A stretch of 64,000 nucleotides of DNA from Onchidella celtica (lineage: Eukaryota > Mollusca > Gastropoda > Systellommatophora > Onchidiidae), in NCBI GenBank assembly GCA_963931925.1, contig OZ007567.1, positions 78,418,686-78,482,685 on the forward strand, written 5' to 3'. Position numbers and translations under genes: made by a program. The stretch's first letter is position 1, and each line of letters starts with the position of its first letter. Shown here in pieces: positions 1 through 11,499 of the stretch. Under the pieces are notes generated by a model. It worked only from the letters and a program-made list of their open reading frames with translations, was not told where the DNA came from and did no database searches.

Positions 1-63
1 ACAGACAGACGGACGGACGGACGGGCAGATGGACAGACGGACAGAAAGACAAACGGACAGATG
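1..63. repeat. Degenerate tetranucleotide microsatellite (ACGG/ACAG)
   Basis: The window opens inside an imperfect run of acag, acgg and agacgg units. The true left end lies outside the window. No coding potential is seen. Confidence 0.85.
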
Positions 64-1922
64 GTTGGCAGTGAATATTTCCATTCAGTCATCGATCAAT
101 ACTTTCCTCCGTTATATATCATCCCCATTCGTGCTTGTTCTAATCTTATTCCTTAGTTACTCACCAAATTAGAAATGTTTTAGTATGTGACAAGATATAT
201 CTTGTACTATCATTATTTTAATAAATAAGCACAGTATCAAAATGTATGAAACAAAAATTTGTCCGCCAAACTAGTGACTCAATTATTCATTGGTAGACTA
301 TGGAGTTTAGGACTTTAACTAAGGCAGAAGGAATACAAAACCTTGAAACAGTTGTAAAGTAGGTCATATGGACAAATTGCAATAATCCACTGACTTTCAG
401 CACAGACCATTAGTTACCAAGGAAACTACGCAATGTATCATTAGTCTACCTTGAACAGTTCTGAAACATTGTTGATAATCTACTTTCAGAATTGCTTAAA
501 GAGCATTTCTCTAACCGCGAATGTTGACAAAAACTTTTCGATTTATATACTAGACAGATTGAAATGTCTAAAATCGGTAGAAAAGTATGATTCAAACCCA
601 GCAAACCAGTGAGGGACTGCACAGCAAAACATTGACGCCCTAGGATCTGGGAACAGTCTCATTAACTTTCGATATGTCGTGTTTCCTTAGTAGCAAGCCT
701 GTCAAGATATCCATCATTCATATAAGAGACATACTGTCATTTCAAAGACTCATTTTATGTGTGGATACAACTACTATTAGTACTATGATCATCTCAATTA
801 ATTGCCCCAGCACCCGAGGTTTCTTGCTGTCTTGAGTAAGTATCATAATATTCTAACTGAACTACATCCGGACCAGCACGCAATATTACACTCCTTATTG
901 CTGTAGAGCTCTTCAAAACGTAATTCAAATAAATTTAACATAGACAAAATTAGAAGTGCCTCGCCCAATTCCACTTATGAATTTATGACCCCTGGGGTCC
1001 CAGACATACAGTATAGTACTAAATAAATAACATGATAATGGAGAATTATGTACACATCGCACCAAGTAATCAATACAATGTGGACAGATTTCTCGTTCTC
1101 TTTCTTCGTTACTTTCCCAGATGGAAATCGGCGTTCATCTATTATGCCACATTCGGCTTTGCATTTCGTTTTCAGCTTTAAAGACGGCGATCTTGAGTAT
1201 TCTGTCGTCCGTCTAATAAAACACAGATCTTTGGACCCACGTAGAGAAATTTTAGTAGGTAAATAGTATACTCATTTGTGTTTGTGAAATAAAATTTGAT
1301 AGCAGTTTGTTTTACCAGAAATAATGTGGGTCGACATAAATGAACTTTGCACATGAAGTTGAATAACTAGCCGATCCGTGTCCAAAATGTTGGCTCATTT
1401 GTAATTGAGCATAGAAGCTGAAAGTGGTGACTGATTATCCAGTGGTGAAAATAACACTGTCCAGCTGTTGACGGCACGAACTAAATTATATTAATGAAAG
1501 TCCAACTGCAACTCCTAAGCTTATGTCAAAATAATGTCCGCTTTGCTAATATCCTTCACACGTCTCCGGAGCCATATACCTTTCCCGCTTTATAACGTGT
1601 CTTCACTGCATAGCACACATTCCGCAGGTAATACAGTTATGGTCCTTACATCGAAGACAGCTTACGTATAATAGATAGTCATTAGGTCAGTGTGCTCTTT
1701 GATTTTTTTCCTCATGGCGTGATACCAAGGAACCGTGTTCTCCAATATCCAGATTTCTCCGAAAAGGAGAAAACAGTACGTTGCAATGAAGCTGAACAAA
1801 AAGTCCGTGAAAGCACTTATCCAAATGAACTGTAAATTTACCTTTCCTTGTCAGATCTTAATTGACTTGCATTTTTTTTTCGAGGTAGTGAGAAACTTCC
1901 GATAGTAATTAGCGTGTATCCA
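64..1922. other. Unassigned AT-rich non-coding DNA
   Basis: I see no recognisable gene, transposon or RNA. A 72-codon open frame at 1048-1266 (+) resembles no family I know and is short enough to be chance. No repeat recurs elsewhere in the window. Confidence 0.5.
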
Positions 1923-2045
1923 ACTGTCTGTCTGCCTATCTGTGTGTCTATACACCATCAGCTTTGTCTATCCATCTGGCTAGCTATTTGTTTGTCTGTC
2001 TTCGATTAATGTGCCTGTCTCTCCTTCTGTCTGTCTGCCATCTAT
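1923..2045. repeat. Degenerate CTGT/CTAT simple repeat
   Basis: Interrupted ctgt, ctat and tttg tetranucleotides, e.g. ctgtctgtctgcctatctgt, separated by unrelated bases. It is an old, decayed microsatellite. Confidence 0.7.
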
Positions 2046-3572
2046 TTCTGAGATATGAATCAGCACACGTAGGACCTCTTCACATTTTCTAGTGCCCTTA
2101 AAAGATGGGTGAAGCTAAGCAAGAGGTGGCTCACTAATTAAACTACGCACGAGCCCAGCAGTCTCTGTGGAGTCCAAGTAGACCGGTGCACAGCTTTGGA
2201 TCAGACCAATAGATTATAATGTCAAAGGTTGGTGTTTACCGCCAGGAATAAATGAATGAAGACAGCCTGATTGCGAATCGTTGTCTCCCGCGAGGCCTTT
2301 GTGAACACGGGTAGAGAATCAGTGGCCAGGGATGGAATGTGCTGAGACAAATACGCAATTAATGAGAGAGAAACCAAATCTCCCAGTTGGAGGAAGTCAC
2401 TAATTATGTCCGATGTATTATTATAGTCAGGTCGTGTTTAATTGTTTATTATATAACATGAAGTTATATTAAGCAATGCACAAGAGGCAAATACTGAAGA
2501 GGCTTCCTACAAAATAATATGTAACTAAACTTTTTGATATTCCTATGATCATGAATACACTAGACACAACTTTTGCCCCAAATCTTTCACGCTATCTCTC
2601 TTTATATGTCTGTCTTTACATGTAAATAAAGTATGTTTGTATCAGATAACGGCCCACAATTATAACGGGAATTCAAGTTAACGTTGTAAATTTAGAAAAA
2701 ATCAATCATTCAGGCGAAACTGCTCAATCATAAAATGTTTCTTACTCATCAAATAATGTTCAATGTAAACCTTGTTTCCACTCGGCTTTCACTTCACTGG
2801 AAGCAGTTTTGATAAGTTCTGAAATATGTGGCAAAATTCAATCACTCTTTGTAGGGCACGAAACTTCTATAACACTTGTATTTGGAAATAGAACACTTCG
2901 TAAAAACTGCATGTCTTATAATAATGTATAACATGAAGTCCACAGTGATGGAATATGAAACTGCAAAATGTACAGTTAACTGAGCATCCCTCCAAGCATG
3001 CTTTTCCTAAATCAAGTTGTGTATAAAACAAGAATTTTTCAGCAGGCATTTTTTCTAGTCATAGCTTTTGTGGGTTCTTTTTTCTTTCTCCCCTCAGTTC
3101 CTTCAGTTTTTTTTTTTCTTTTCTCTGAGTATGAACGCCAGACCGAAATGTGTTTTAGTGCAGTTTCCTTGGATATGATGAATTTTCCTGCAATTCCCGT
3201 TTAGGGGTACTGATCTAATTACATTTGATGAAACCTCTGTTAGAAACAGCCGTACGGTACATGAAGACCTTGAACACTGTCTACCCAAGTAACGAGCGAA
3301 GCCCTTGCAGATAGCCCTGCGAACTCTTTAGAATGACCTGGAGCAAAACCCATTCTGTAGAACCGCCAGTATACTTTGGCTAATCAGCGGTTGTAACCAT
3401 ATCGCCAGGGGCAAACTGTAGCAGTGTATGGGGTGTATAATTACTCCATGGCATCTGCGGGCCAGTTCGTGATATAGCGCTGCTTAAATGCGAAGGAAAT
3501 ACTAAGTAAGACGCGCATTTGATCTGTGATATATGGGTGAATAAAATGCAGTCACAGCTGGCTGTTGTGTTT
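2046..3572. other. Unassigned DNA left of the minisatellite
   Basis: There are no conserved reading frames. The short open frames here (60-73 codons, both strands) overlap one another and lack recognisable motifs. Poly-T tracts near 3100-3120 are the only low-complexity sequence. Confidence 0.5.
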
Positions 3573-3663
3573 CCACTTAGATAAAATAATGACCAACTCA
3601 TCTAATAATTGGTACTACATTTAGATAAAATAATGACTAACTCATCTAAAAATTGGTACTATA
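3573..3663. repeat. 44-bp minisatellite, left remnant (about 2 units)
   Basis: Two units containing ttagataaaataatg, aactcatctaa and ttggtacta match the units of the large array at 6102-6918. The run is cut at ggtactata by the LINE insertion, so this is the left shore of an array that was once continuous. Confidence 0.85.
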
Positions 3664-6101
3664 TATGGCCTTTAGCGTCTTTACAGACGGTCTAAGCAGC
3701 TAGAATATTCACTTTCACTTTGTCTGACAGCGTCTCTCGTGGCTTATTCTACCAATGTTTGACCCGAGAGTGCGATGGCACTGATTGCAGGTCAGTCTTT
3801 TGGGTTCACTTTGGCGAGTGTTTTCATTCCGCCTCTGTCGTTTTGTCAGGTATGTTTCTTTTGCCTTGAAGTCTATTGCGAGCGTGCCACCGCGCAATTT
3901 TTGTCTCCATCTGCTTCGATCATTTGCAAGGTTCTCCCATTCATTGGGGTCGATGTTGAATGCTTTCATCGTGACCTTGCAAGTGTCTTTGAATCGCAGA
4001 TGTGGCCTACCTCTGGGTCGGTTGCCAGTAGCAAGTTCCCCGTAGAGAATTTGTCTGGGGATGCGATCATTTTCCATACGGTGGAGATGTCCAAGCCACC
4101 GCAGTCTTTTTTTGCCTAGGAGAGCCTGAGTTGATGGAATGTTGGCTCGGCTCAGAACTTCGATATTTGAGATCCTGTCTTGCCACTTGATCTTGAGAAT
4201 TTTGCGTAGGCAGCGCAGGTGGAAGGAGTTGAGGGATCTTTCATGTTTGGAGTAGGTGGTCCATGTCTCTGAGCCATACAGCAGGGTGCTTAGGACGCAA
4301 GTTTGGTACACGAGTACCTTTGTTTTGATGGTCAGCTTGCTATTGTTCCACACCCTTTTTGAGAGTTTGCCAAAAGCTGTGGCCGCCTTTCCTATTCTGG
4401 CATTTATTTCAGTTGTTATGTCTGTGCTACCACTGATGGTTGAGCCTAGGTAGCAGAATTTTCCCACTTGCTCCAGAGGAGAGCCATTCAGCATGATTGG
4501 GTTGGGGTTTCTCAAGCCTTGTGTCAAAACTACAGTTTTTGAGACACTGATCTTTAGCATGAATTTGTCACAGGCTTTGGCAAGGCTATTGATGAGAGCC
4601 TGGAGCGTGGTTTCATCGTGGGCCACGATTGCAGCATCATCTGCGAAGAGGAGCTCTTGTAACATAATATGCTCTGTACGAGATTTTGCTTTTAGTCTGG
4701 CAACATTAAAAATGGAGCCGTCCACTCTGGTGTTAATAAGTACTCCACCTGAACATTGACCAAAGGCATTCTTGAGTAGGGCTGCAAAATATATACCAAA
4801 TAAGGTAGGAGCAAGAACACATCCCTGCTTCACACCGCTGTTTACAGCAAATGAATTGGATGTGCAGCCCTCAAAGTTGACACATGCCCTCATGTCAGTG
4901 TGGAAGGATGCAATAAGTTTTAGCAATGTTGGTGGACAGCCTATGGATTTAAGGACTGCATACAGGCCAGATCGGCTTACGGTGTCGAAAGCCTTTGTTA
5001 GGTCCACAAAGCATGTTATAAGCGGCCTGTTTTGTTCTTTGCATTTTTCTTGGATTTGCCGAAGTGCAAATATCATGTCAATAGTTGATCGTTTGCTTCG
5101 AAAGCCACATTGTGTTTCTGGTAAGACTTTTTCCGCCAGTTGTTGAAGGCGGCAGAGGATGACGCGAGCAAAAGCCTTTCCAGTAATGCTGAGGAGGGAT
5201 ATGCCTCGATAGTTGTTGCAGTCGCCTTTGTCTCCTTTGTTCTTGTAAAGTGTGACAATTTTGGCGTCTCTCATATCATGTGGTATCACGCCTTCTTTCC
5301 AACACTGCAGTAACAGATTATACAGGTGTGGTAATAGTGGGCCTTTTAGGTCTTTTAATACCTCTGCAGGAATGTTGTCACTTCCTGTGGCTTTTCCAGC
5401 AGACAGGTGGTCGATTGCATTGGAAAGCTCGACTAAGGAAGGTTCAGCGTCAAGTTCGGCCATTATTGGCAGTTTTTGGAGGTGTTCCTCAAAATCTGGT
5501 GGAATATTTTTCTCACGCTTCTCTCCATTAAAACAAAATCTGGGCAGCACGGAACATGTAAGGCTGCACTGCATTTTCTTCTGGCAGACCCCACATGTGA
5601 TGTTGATACTGTCCACTGATTATATGGGGGCATCTAAAAAGTACGTACACTTGGTTGGAACGAGGTTTGGGGGTGGGGTGTTGACCCAAGGGTAAATAAA
5701 GCATGTATTGTTGGAGTATTTTTGGGGGGGGGGAGGAGGGGGGGGTTTTGCGGTGCCTGTGTAGGCTTTTGAATTATGGTAATGAAATAAAAGGTTTTGT
5801 TTTATAACTTTTTTTTGGTCAACAAATTAAGTTTTTGGATTGAAATTATATTTCTAATGAAACACATTATACAATATACATGTGACAGAATTAAAACACA
5901 AGGGGCTTACCATGGGCATTCATTTTTCTAATAGTCGTGCGCTCATGCAAGGGGGTGGTGAGGGGGTAGGGGTAACGGCAAGCCTATGATAAGAGCACAA
6001 TTGGGGAGGGAGAAGGAAGATTTTAAAAAATCACCAAAATGGATCATACGTATTTCATGGATGGCCCCCAAAAAATATTCTCATTCTTGATTGCCTTGTG
6101 C
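3664..6101 (-). mobile_element. LINE insertion, 5'-truncated, fused to a 592-bp repeat
   Basis: The insert splits the 44-bp minisatellite. Both shores carry aattggtactata (3651-3663 and 6102-6114), so about 13 bp of the unit is duplicated beyond normal array phase, as expected for a target-site duplication. On the minus strand the insert begins with the 592-bp repeat (6103-5512), continues into a reverse-transcriptase ORF and ends about 50 bp after its stop codon. No poly(A) tail is evident. The AP-endonuclease expected upstream of the RT in LINEs of this type is absent. The arrangement suggests insertion as one unit, possibly from a chimeric RNA. Confidence 0.75.
3715..5616 (-). CDS. Non-LTR retrotransposon reverse transcriptase, truncated
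   Basis: This 633-residue open frame encodes the RT and C-terminal parts of a LINE ORF2-like protein, which copies element RNA into a nicked target. Visible RT motifs are NNYRGISLLS (134-143), QCGFRSKRST (169-178), FVDLTKAFDTV with a catalytic Asp (203-213), GVKQGCVLAPTLF (261-273) and LLFADDAAIVAH with the FADD catalytic box (322-333). The C-terminal region has the RWLGHLHRM...GRPHLRFKDTCK block and a last zinc-finger-like motif, C610-x2-C613-x12-H626-x3-C630. Residues 1 to about 35 come from the adjoining 592-bp repeat and are not LINE-like, so the Met start is probably incidental. The endonuclease domain (usually 200 or more residues) is missing, so the copy could not act alone. The uninterrupted frame suggests a recent insertion. 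The clade is not assigned with confidence. Confidence 0.93.
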   Translation of the reverse strand: MDSINITCGVCQKKMQCSLTCSVLPRFCFNGEKREKNIPPDFEEHLQKLPIMAELDAEPSLVELSNAIDHLSAGKATGSDNIPAEVLKDLKGPLLPHLYNLLLQCWKEGVIPHDMRDAKIVTLYKNKGDKGDCNNYRGISLLSITGKAFARVILCRLQQLAEKVLPETQCGFRSKRSTIDMIFALRQIQEKCKEQNRPLITCFVDLTKAFDTVSRSGLYAVLKSIGCPPTLLKLIASFHTDMRACVNFEGCTSNSFAVNSGVKQGCVLAPTLFGIYFAALLKNAFGQCSGGVLINTRVDGSIFNVARLKAKSRTEHIMLQELLFADDAAIVAHDETTLQALINSLAKACDKFMLKISVSKTVVLTQGLRNPNPIMLNGSPLEQVGKFCYLGSTISGSTDITTEINARIGKAATAFGKLSKRVWNNSKLTIKTKVLVYQTCVLSTLLYGSETWTTYSKHERSLNSFHLRCLRKILKIKWQDRISNIEVLSRANIPSTQALLGKKRLRWLGHLHRMENDRIPRQILYGELATGNRPRGRPHLRFKDTCKVTMKAFNIDPNEWENLANDRSRWRQKLRGGTLAIDFKAKETYLTKRQRRNENTRQSEPKRLTCNQCHRTLGSNIGRISHERRCQTK

Positions 6102-6103
6102 AA
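5512..6103 (-). repeat. 592-bp repeat, copy 1
   Basis: It matches 7823-8417 almost base for base. The differences I see are taaataaag versus taaaaaaag, atacatg versus atccatg, and poly-G lengths. Both copies end at the same two points (ctcacgctt and ttgtgcaa), so it behaves as a discrete unit. It contains a long interrupted G tract and no clear terminal inverted repeats. The minus strand supplies the first 35 or so codons of the LINE frame, including CGVC and CSLTC cysteine pairs. Confidence 0.9.
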
Positions 6104-6918
6104 TTGGTACTATACTTAGATAAAATAATGACTAACTCGTCTAACCATTGGTATAAACTTAGATGAAATAATGGCCGACTCATCTAACAATTGGTACTAA
6201 ACTTAGATAAAATAATGGCTTACTCATCTAACAATTGGTGCTACCCTTAGATAAAATAATGGCCGACTCATCCAACAATTGGTACTTCACTTAGATAAAA
6301 TAATGGCTAACTCATCTAACGATTGGTACTCACTTAGATAAAATAATGGCCGACTCATCCAACAATTGGTACTACACTTAGATAAAAATAATGGCTAACT
6401 CATCTAACACTTGGTACTATACTTAGATAAAATAATGGCCGACACATCTAACAATTGGTACTACACTTAGATAAAATAATGGCTAACTCATCTAACAATT
6501 GGTACTACACTTAGATAAAATAATGGCTGACTCATCTAACAATAAAAATTATTGGTTCTACACTTAGATAAAATAATGGCTAACTCATCTAACAATATTG
6601 GTACTACACTTAAATAAAATAATGGCTAACTCATCTAACAATTGGTACTACTTTTAGATAAAATAATGGCTGACTCATCTAACAATTGGTTCTACACTTA
6701 GATAAAATAATGGCTAACTCATCTAACAATATTGGTACTACACTTAAATAAAATAATGGCTAACTCATCTAACACTTGGTACTATACTTCGATAAAATAA
6801 TGGCTGACTCATCTAACAATTGGTTCTACACTTAGATAAAATAATGGCTGACTCATCTAACAATTGGTACCACACTTAGATAAAATAATGGCTGACTCAT
6901 CTAACAATTGGTACTACA
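6102..6918. repeat. 44-bp minisatellite array, about 18 units
   Basis: Tandem units of roughly 44 bp with core ttagataaaataatggct, ctcatctaacaa and ttggtactacac. Units vary at ggctaact, ggctgact and ggccgact. A three-unit higher-order pattern, marked by a taacaatattgg variant and cttaaataaa, occurs at about 6521-6650 and again at about 6668-6780. There are no unique spacers between units. Several units contain a perfect TGACTCA. Confidence 0.93.
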
Positions 6919-7372
6919 CCCTCGGAGAAATTATTTAGTCCTCAATAACCTAAGGCTGTGACATTGGAAACATGCTGATTTGAGCACCTCAAAAAATATA
7001 GATCTAGAGTCTAATGTTGCATAATTATTTTGTGCTATAAACACTGTACGCTGCACCACATACTGACAGAGCTGCTTATAGTGCTTTCCTCGTAAAACCC
7101 AAGGGCTATCGGGATCATATCATAGTTTTAGGTAGTATCCAGACAAAAATAAAAAATAAATAAATATCCTGTATTCGTATTCATCAAGGAAACGACTAAA
7201 GAACAGGACAGCCTCATCTGTTGTGTCTGCAGTCTCAGATTCAAAATCGGTGTTAATCTCGTTATAACGGAAAAAAAATGTATTGCGACCAAAAACTACG
7301 GAAGTTTAAAGGTGCACTAGCAAAATACTAAAATCAGATTTAGTCTGTGTGCACGCACACGTGCCTGTGTGC
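6919..7372. other. Unassigned DNA between minisatellite and microsatellite
   Basis: Single-copy-looking AT-rich sequence with no recognised gene or element. Confidence 0.45.
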
Positions 7373-7373
7373 A

Positions 7374-7415
<42 letters not shown>

Positions 7416-7430
7416 CGGGGGGGGGGGGGA
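7373..7430. repeat. Compound (GT)n-(GA)n-(G)n tract
   Basis: A tg/gt run passes into a ga run and then 13 consecutive G. The short frames across it are low-complexity artefacts. Confidence 0.9.
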
Positions 7431-7822
7431 AGAGAGGTGCATATTATTACAACATTGAAAGAAAAAAAAATTGCATTTCTAAAACATCTCTGGAAATGCA
7501 GAAGCAGCTGAAATACTGTGCCATCACGGCTGTATTCTATTTAGTGTCAAACTGGCGAGACATTACTCGTACATGGTGATTTACAAACTGATAGACACAC
7601 GGTTCGTTTGTCCGTGATGTGTTTCTTCCCAAAGGCAAATTGAATGTGTGAGTAATAAGGGAAGTTTTAGCACTGCAGAATAGAAACTGTTTTTTGCAAT
7701 AATTATTGTGGGTTTTCTCATGCACACTCACATATTTCTCATTCATGTTGCCTTCAGCGTGACATTTTTATTTTGCACCAGCCGTTAATGGACCATGAAT
7801 GGGTTCGTTTCGCAGAACAATG

Positions 7823-8417
7823 CTCACGCTTCTCTCCATTAAAACAAAATCTGGGCAGCACGGAACATGTAAGGCTGCACTGCATTTTCTTCTGGCAGAC
7901 CCCACATGTGATGTTGATACTGTCCACTGATTATATGGGGGCATCTAAAAAGTACGTACACTTGGTTGGAACGAGGTTTGGGGGTGGGGTGTTGACCCAA
8001 GGGTAAAAAAAGCATGTATTGTTGGAGTATTTTTGGGGGGGGGGGGAGGAGGGGGGGGGGTTTTGCGGTGCCTGTGTAGGCTTTTGAATTATGGTAATGA
8101 AATAAAAGGTTTTGTTTTATAACTTTTTTTTGGTCAACAAATTAAGTTTTTGGATTGAAATTATATTTCTAATGAAACACATTATACAATATCCATGTGA
8201 CAGAATTAAAACACAAGGGGCTTACCATGGGCATTCATTTTTCTAATAGTCGTGCGCTCATGCAAGGGGGTGGTGAGGGGGTAGGGGTAACGGCAAGCCT
8301 ATGATAAGAGCACAATTGGGGAGGGAGAAGGAAGATTTTAAAAAATCACCAAAATGGATCATACGTATTTCATGGATGGCCCCCAAAAAATATTCTCATT
8401 CTTGATTGCCTTGTGCA
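7823..8417 (-). repeat. 592-bp repeat, copy 2
   Basis: It is nearly identical and in the same orientation as 5512-6103, but with unrelated flanks on both sides and no attached LINE sequence. No target-site duplication is obvious. Orientation is given to match copy 1. Confidence 0.9.
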
Positions 8418-9740
8418 AATTGGGCTGAGCAGTTCAATCAGTTGTAATTGCCTTTCTTACACTGTACCTTTATCAGCAGTTCTCAATGTTTTCAAGCACA
8501 AATTCTTTGACACCGTGAATGACCGAAGGCTTTCAGGTGCAGGAATAATATGTCCTTGATTTAAAAAAAAAAAAAGCTTTTCTTTTCAATAATAAAAAAA
8601 AAAAAATCGATTTTCCCCGTATGTGAAAGTTTAATAATAACATGCATTCATGTAAAGAATTTTCTATATTATGGAATATTTTTGCAGTTTGGATAAGACT
8701 TGTAACATTTGAACTTTATGCAGGATTTCTACTTATAGCCAATAATGCTATCTTAAGAACAACTAAAAAACGAAAATCTACAGGTTACAGGCGTGTTTGA
8801 AATATAAATATTTCTTGTTGCAATAATTTTGATCTAAAGCGCTCCCTCTTTATTTTCCAAAGGGATGATCGGTATAAGAATGAATAAAACATGCTTAGAC
8901 TACTTTAATGTTCTTTGGTTGCCCGGTCAGGAGATATTCCAGTCTTTGCGCGGAATGGTAATGTGATTTAAGCCTGTAATGAATTACACCCTGTGGTGAT
9001 AAACCAGCATGCGACCTTTTAGTGATCTGCTAAAATGTTAAATACATGAGTTCACGCAAAATACCTGCAGAGAGTAAATTTCATAAAATTCAGAAGTTTT
9101 GCTTTACTGACGTGTTCTGTTTTTTGGAAGTGATTTATTTTTAATCTGCAGTCTGTTGACACTAATAAAAACCGAAACAATAAAGTATGAAACTACAGAT
9201 AAAGAGAGGGAGGATGGGAATGTAGAGTTATTTTAGAGGGTAATCAAAATATGCTATTTATTTGCGAGGATCAGAGCAGGCCATTTTAGTTCAGCCATAG
9301 GCCCATTTAAATATGCACACTCTCGAGCTGGAAACAGTAATTTAAAATGTAAAAACCAAGTACGTAAGACCCAGCCCGGCAAAACAATCACCAGCCATCA
9401 ATATACTTCCAATTGCTTTGTTTTGTTTTGTTTTGCATGCCCAATTAGAACTTGTTCTCATCATGAGTTTACCCCGTACCTTGTTTTTCTTCGAATTTGA
9501 AGCACTCCTGGGTGCTTTCTTGGAAGTTAACATTCGGATATTCTTTATATCTATATAGAAAGCGGTTGTCGGAGATATGAATCTTGGACGTCAAGATAGA
9601 GAAATATAATAAAACATATTTAGCCAGTAGATCGCATAGGGCGGGAATTTGTGCCCACACAGTCTAACTTTCTAGATCACTGCTTTCGTATTTACTGACA
9701 GGAACGTAATTGGCTCATTTCGAATAGGAAATCCTGATCT
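8418..9740. other. Unassigned AT-rich DNA
   Basis: Poly-A runs near 8565-8610 and scattered short open frames without family resemblance. No element ends recognised. Confidence 0.45.
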
Positions 9741-9751
9741 TTATTTGTTTA

Positions 9752-9840
9752 TACCATCCATCCATCCATCCGTCGATCCATCCGCTTTTCCATCTGTCTA
9801 TTGGTCTGTTTGTTTGTGTGTCTGTCCTTCCGCCTTTGCC
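9752..9840. repeat. ATCC / TCTG simple repeats
   Basis: Repeated ccatccatccatcc units are followed by tctg and tttg units, a degenerate compound microsatellite. Confidence 0.8.
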
Positions 9841-10547
9841 TCTCTCTGTCAACTTATTTGAAAAGCTGTCTGCCAAGCCTTCTATTTGATTACTTAGCAG
9901 GTTTCTATCTCTCACACTCTCTCTTTCGATTAACCAGTCTTCATCTAATACCCCTGGCTATACGGGTATCCTAAGTTTTTGGTTTTTTAATTTCTATTCC
10001 ATTTCAGGGTTTTTTTTTGCCTGCGTATGGCTGGTAAATCCTGATATTCTTGAAGGCATTTACAACTGAGGAAATATGACGCAGCCAAATAATTTTTGTC
10101 TTTTGTCATTTTCACTCTTCTGTGTAAAAGCTCAAGGGCTGAGAGACAGCGGGACAAATACTCGAGGAAATATCTGCGGGACTGCCTGTGAGCGAGATGC
10201 GTGAAGTGGTAATGGGCCGAAGTCTTGTGAGGGCTAAGGACTCCAATCAATCTCTTCTGGGGGCAGTGAGAGTGGGGAAACTCCCCATCTCTACCCCCAG
10301 AGAGGAGAATCACTTCCTTCGAGAGTGAGAGTGATATTGAGAAGGTATTCATGGTTATAATTATTTTCCTTTTGAAAGTGGGTCAGGGAGGTGAGTCCCA
10401 GAAGGAGGTGTCGCTCTGACGTCAGATTGAATAGTCGTTGTTGTTGTTTTTTTTTGTTTGCGTAAAATGATAAGGTCGATTAGATCTATAGGCATGATAT
10501 TAAACGAAAAAGAAAGAGTTTTCTATTTTCTATAATTCTATAATTTA
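9841..10547. other. Unassigned DNA with a 121-codon minus frame
   Basis: The 9987-10352 (-) open frame is slightly richer in CpG than its surroundings but has no recognisable domain or signal peptide. A chance frame is the simplest reading. Confidence 0.4.
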
Positions 10548-10792
10548 CGACCTTAGTTCCTGTTTGTTCTATCTCCATTTTCTGAAAAACTGGAGATCTT
10601 TTAGTATGTAAATGAGATAGAGCAAACCCACACTTTGACACTTGTTTAAAAGGTGTTGTGACACTTTTCAAGCTGTTTCACAGTTCCGATTTATTCTAAC
10701 TTTTTATCAAACAACTAAAGCCGAAACGTTTAACTTCGAATTTCTCAGTTGTGCAAAAAGTGGAATTTGAACAAACAAGAACTAAGGCCGCG
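10548..10792. mobile_element. Family B MITE, copy 1
   Basis: A roughly 245-bp element with imperfect terminal inverted repeats. The left end is cgaccttagttcctgtttg; the right end, reversed, is cgcggccttagttcttgtt. The internal blocks ctccattttctgaaaa, cactttgacacttg and caagctgtttcacag recur at 18.5, 26.5 and 48.9 kb. It has no coding capacity, and an autonomous partner is not in the window. Confidence 0.82.
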
Positions 10793-11499
10793 AATTACCA
10801 TTGATGGTCGATGCAGAACAGTCCAGGCAGGATAGATGTCGTGATTGGCTGGAGTTCAACGGAAAGATTACAAAGAATTACCCTTTCCCTCTTTTTATTC
10901 TGGGAATTTCATTATGATTTAGATTTTTCCAAGTCCTTTAACGCTCGTCACTTTCACCACAATGTAATTTTACCTCAGTTCCCTACTGGTTGAAAAAAAA
11001 AATTGAAGACTGTTCACCAAAGGTTTCGAAGGAGGGATTTAATTTTTCCGACAAGACAACCTGGCAAATGAGAGTAAATTACGGTTCACCACAGAAATTT
11101 ACGACCAAGGCGCTTAAGAAGCCTCAAGCTAAGTCTTGGTCGCACTTCTTGAAGGGGACCCTCAGCGACAAAATGAAAGTCTATTGACAATTCAAATGCA
11201 AAGCATCGCTAGCAATGATTGCGGCATGCCAAAAAAAAAATTAAAAAATTCCTTCTGAGAAGAATCTGATATTCATTTCTGAAATGTAGACAGCGTATTC
11301 TTAGCCCTTGCGAAGAACATTAAGTAAAAAAATTTCTTGAGAATCAGATTATGCAAAACGTATTGCCCTCAGTGGTTCAGACACTTTTTGAAGTCGATAA
11401 TGTTGTATGAAGCCATTTGCTTTCAATGAAAATATCCTGGAAAAAAATTCTCAGAAAAAGTAAAATTGAAAATTTTTTGTTTGTTGTCTTTTATGTATC

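Noticed and set aside
3775-5695. Several plus-strand frames of 65-147 codons
   Set aside because: They lie antisense to the reverse-transcriptase frame and are shadows of its codon structure.
6102-6918. Regular 44-bp repeats considered as a CRISPR array
   Set aside because: Units abut each other with no unique spacers, no cas genes are present, and the context is an animal genome.
7773-8006. 77-codon plus frame sharing its C-terminus with the frame at 5252-5695
   Set aside because: The shared protein tail only reflects the duplicated 592-bp repeat. There is no codon-level conservation and the matching frames start in unrelated flanks.
9987-10352. 121-codon minus frame
   Set aside because: No recognisable domain, no promoter or splice support, and low-complexity at the N-terminus.
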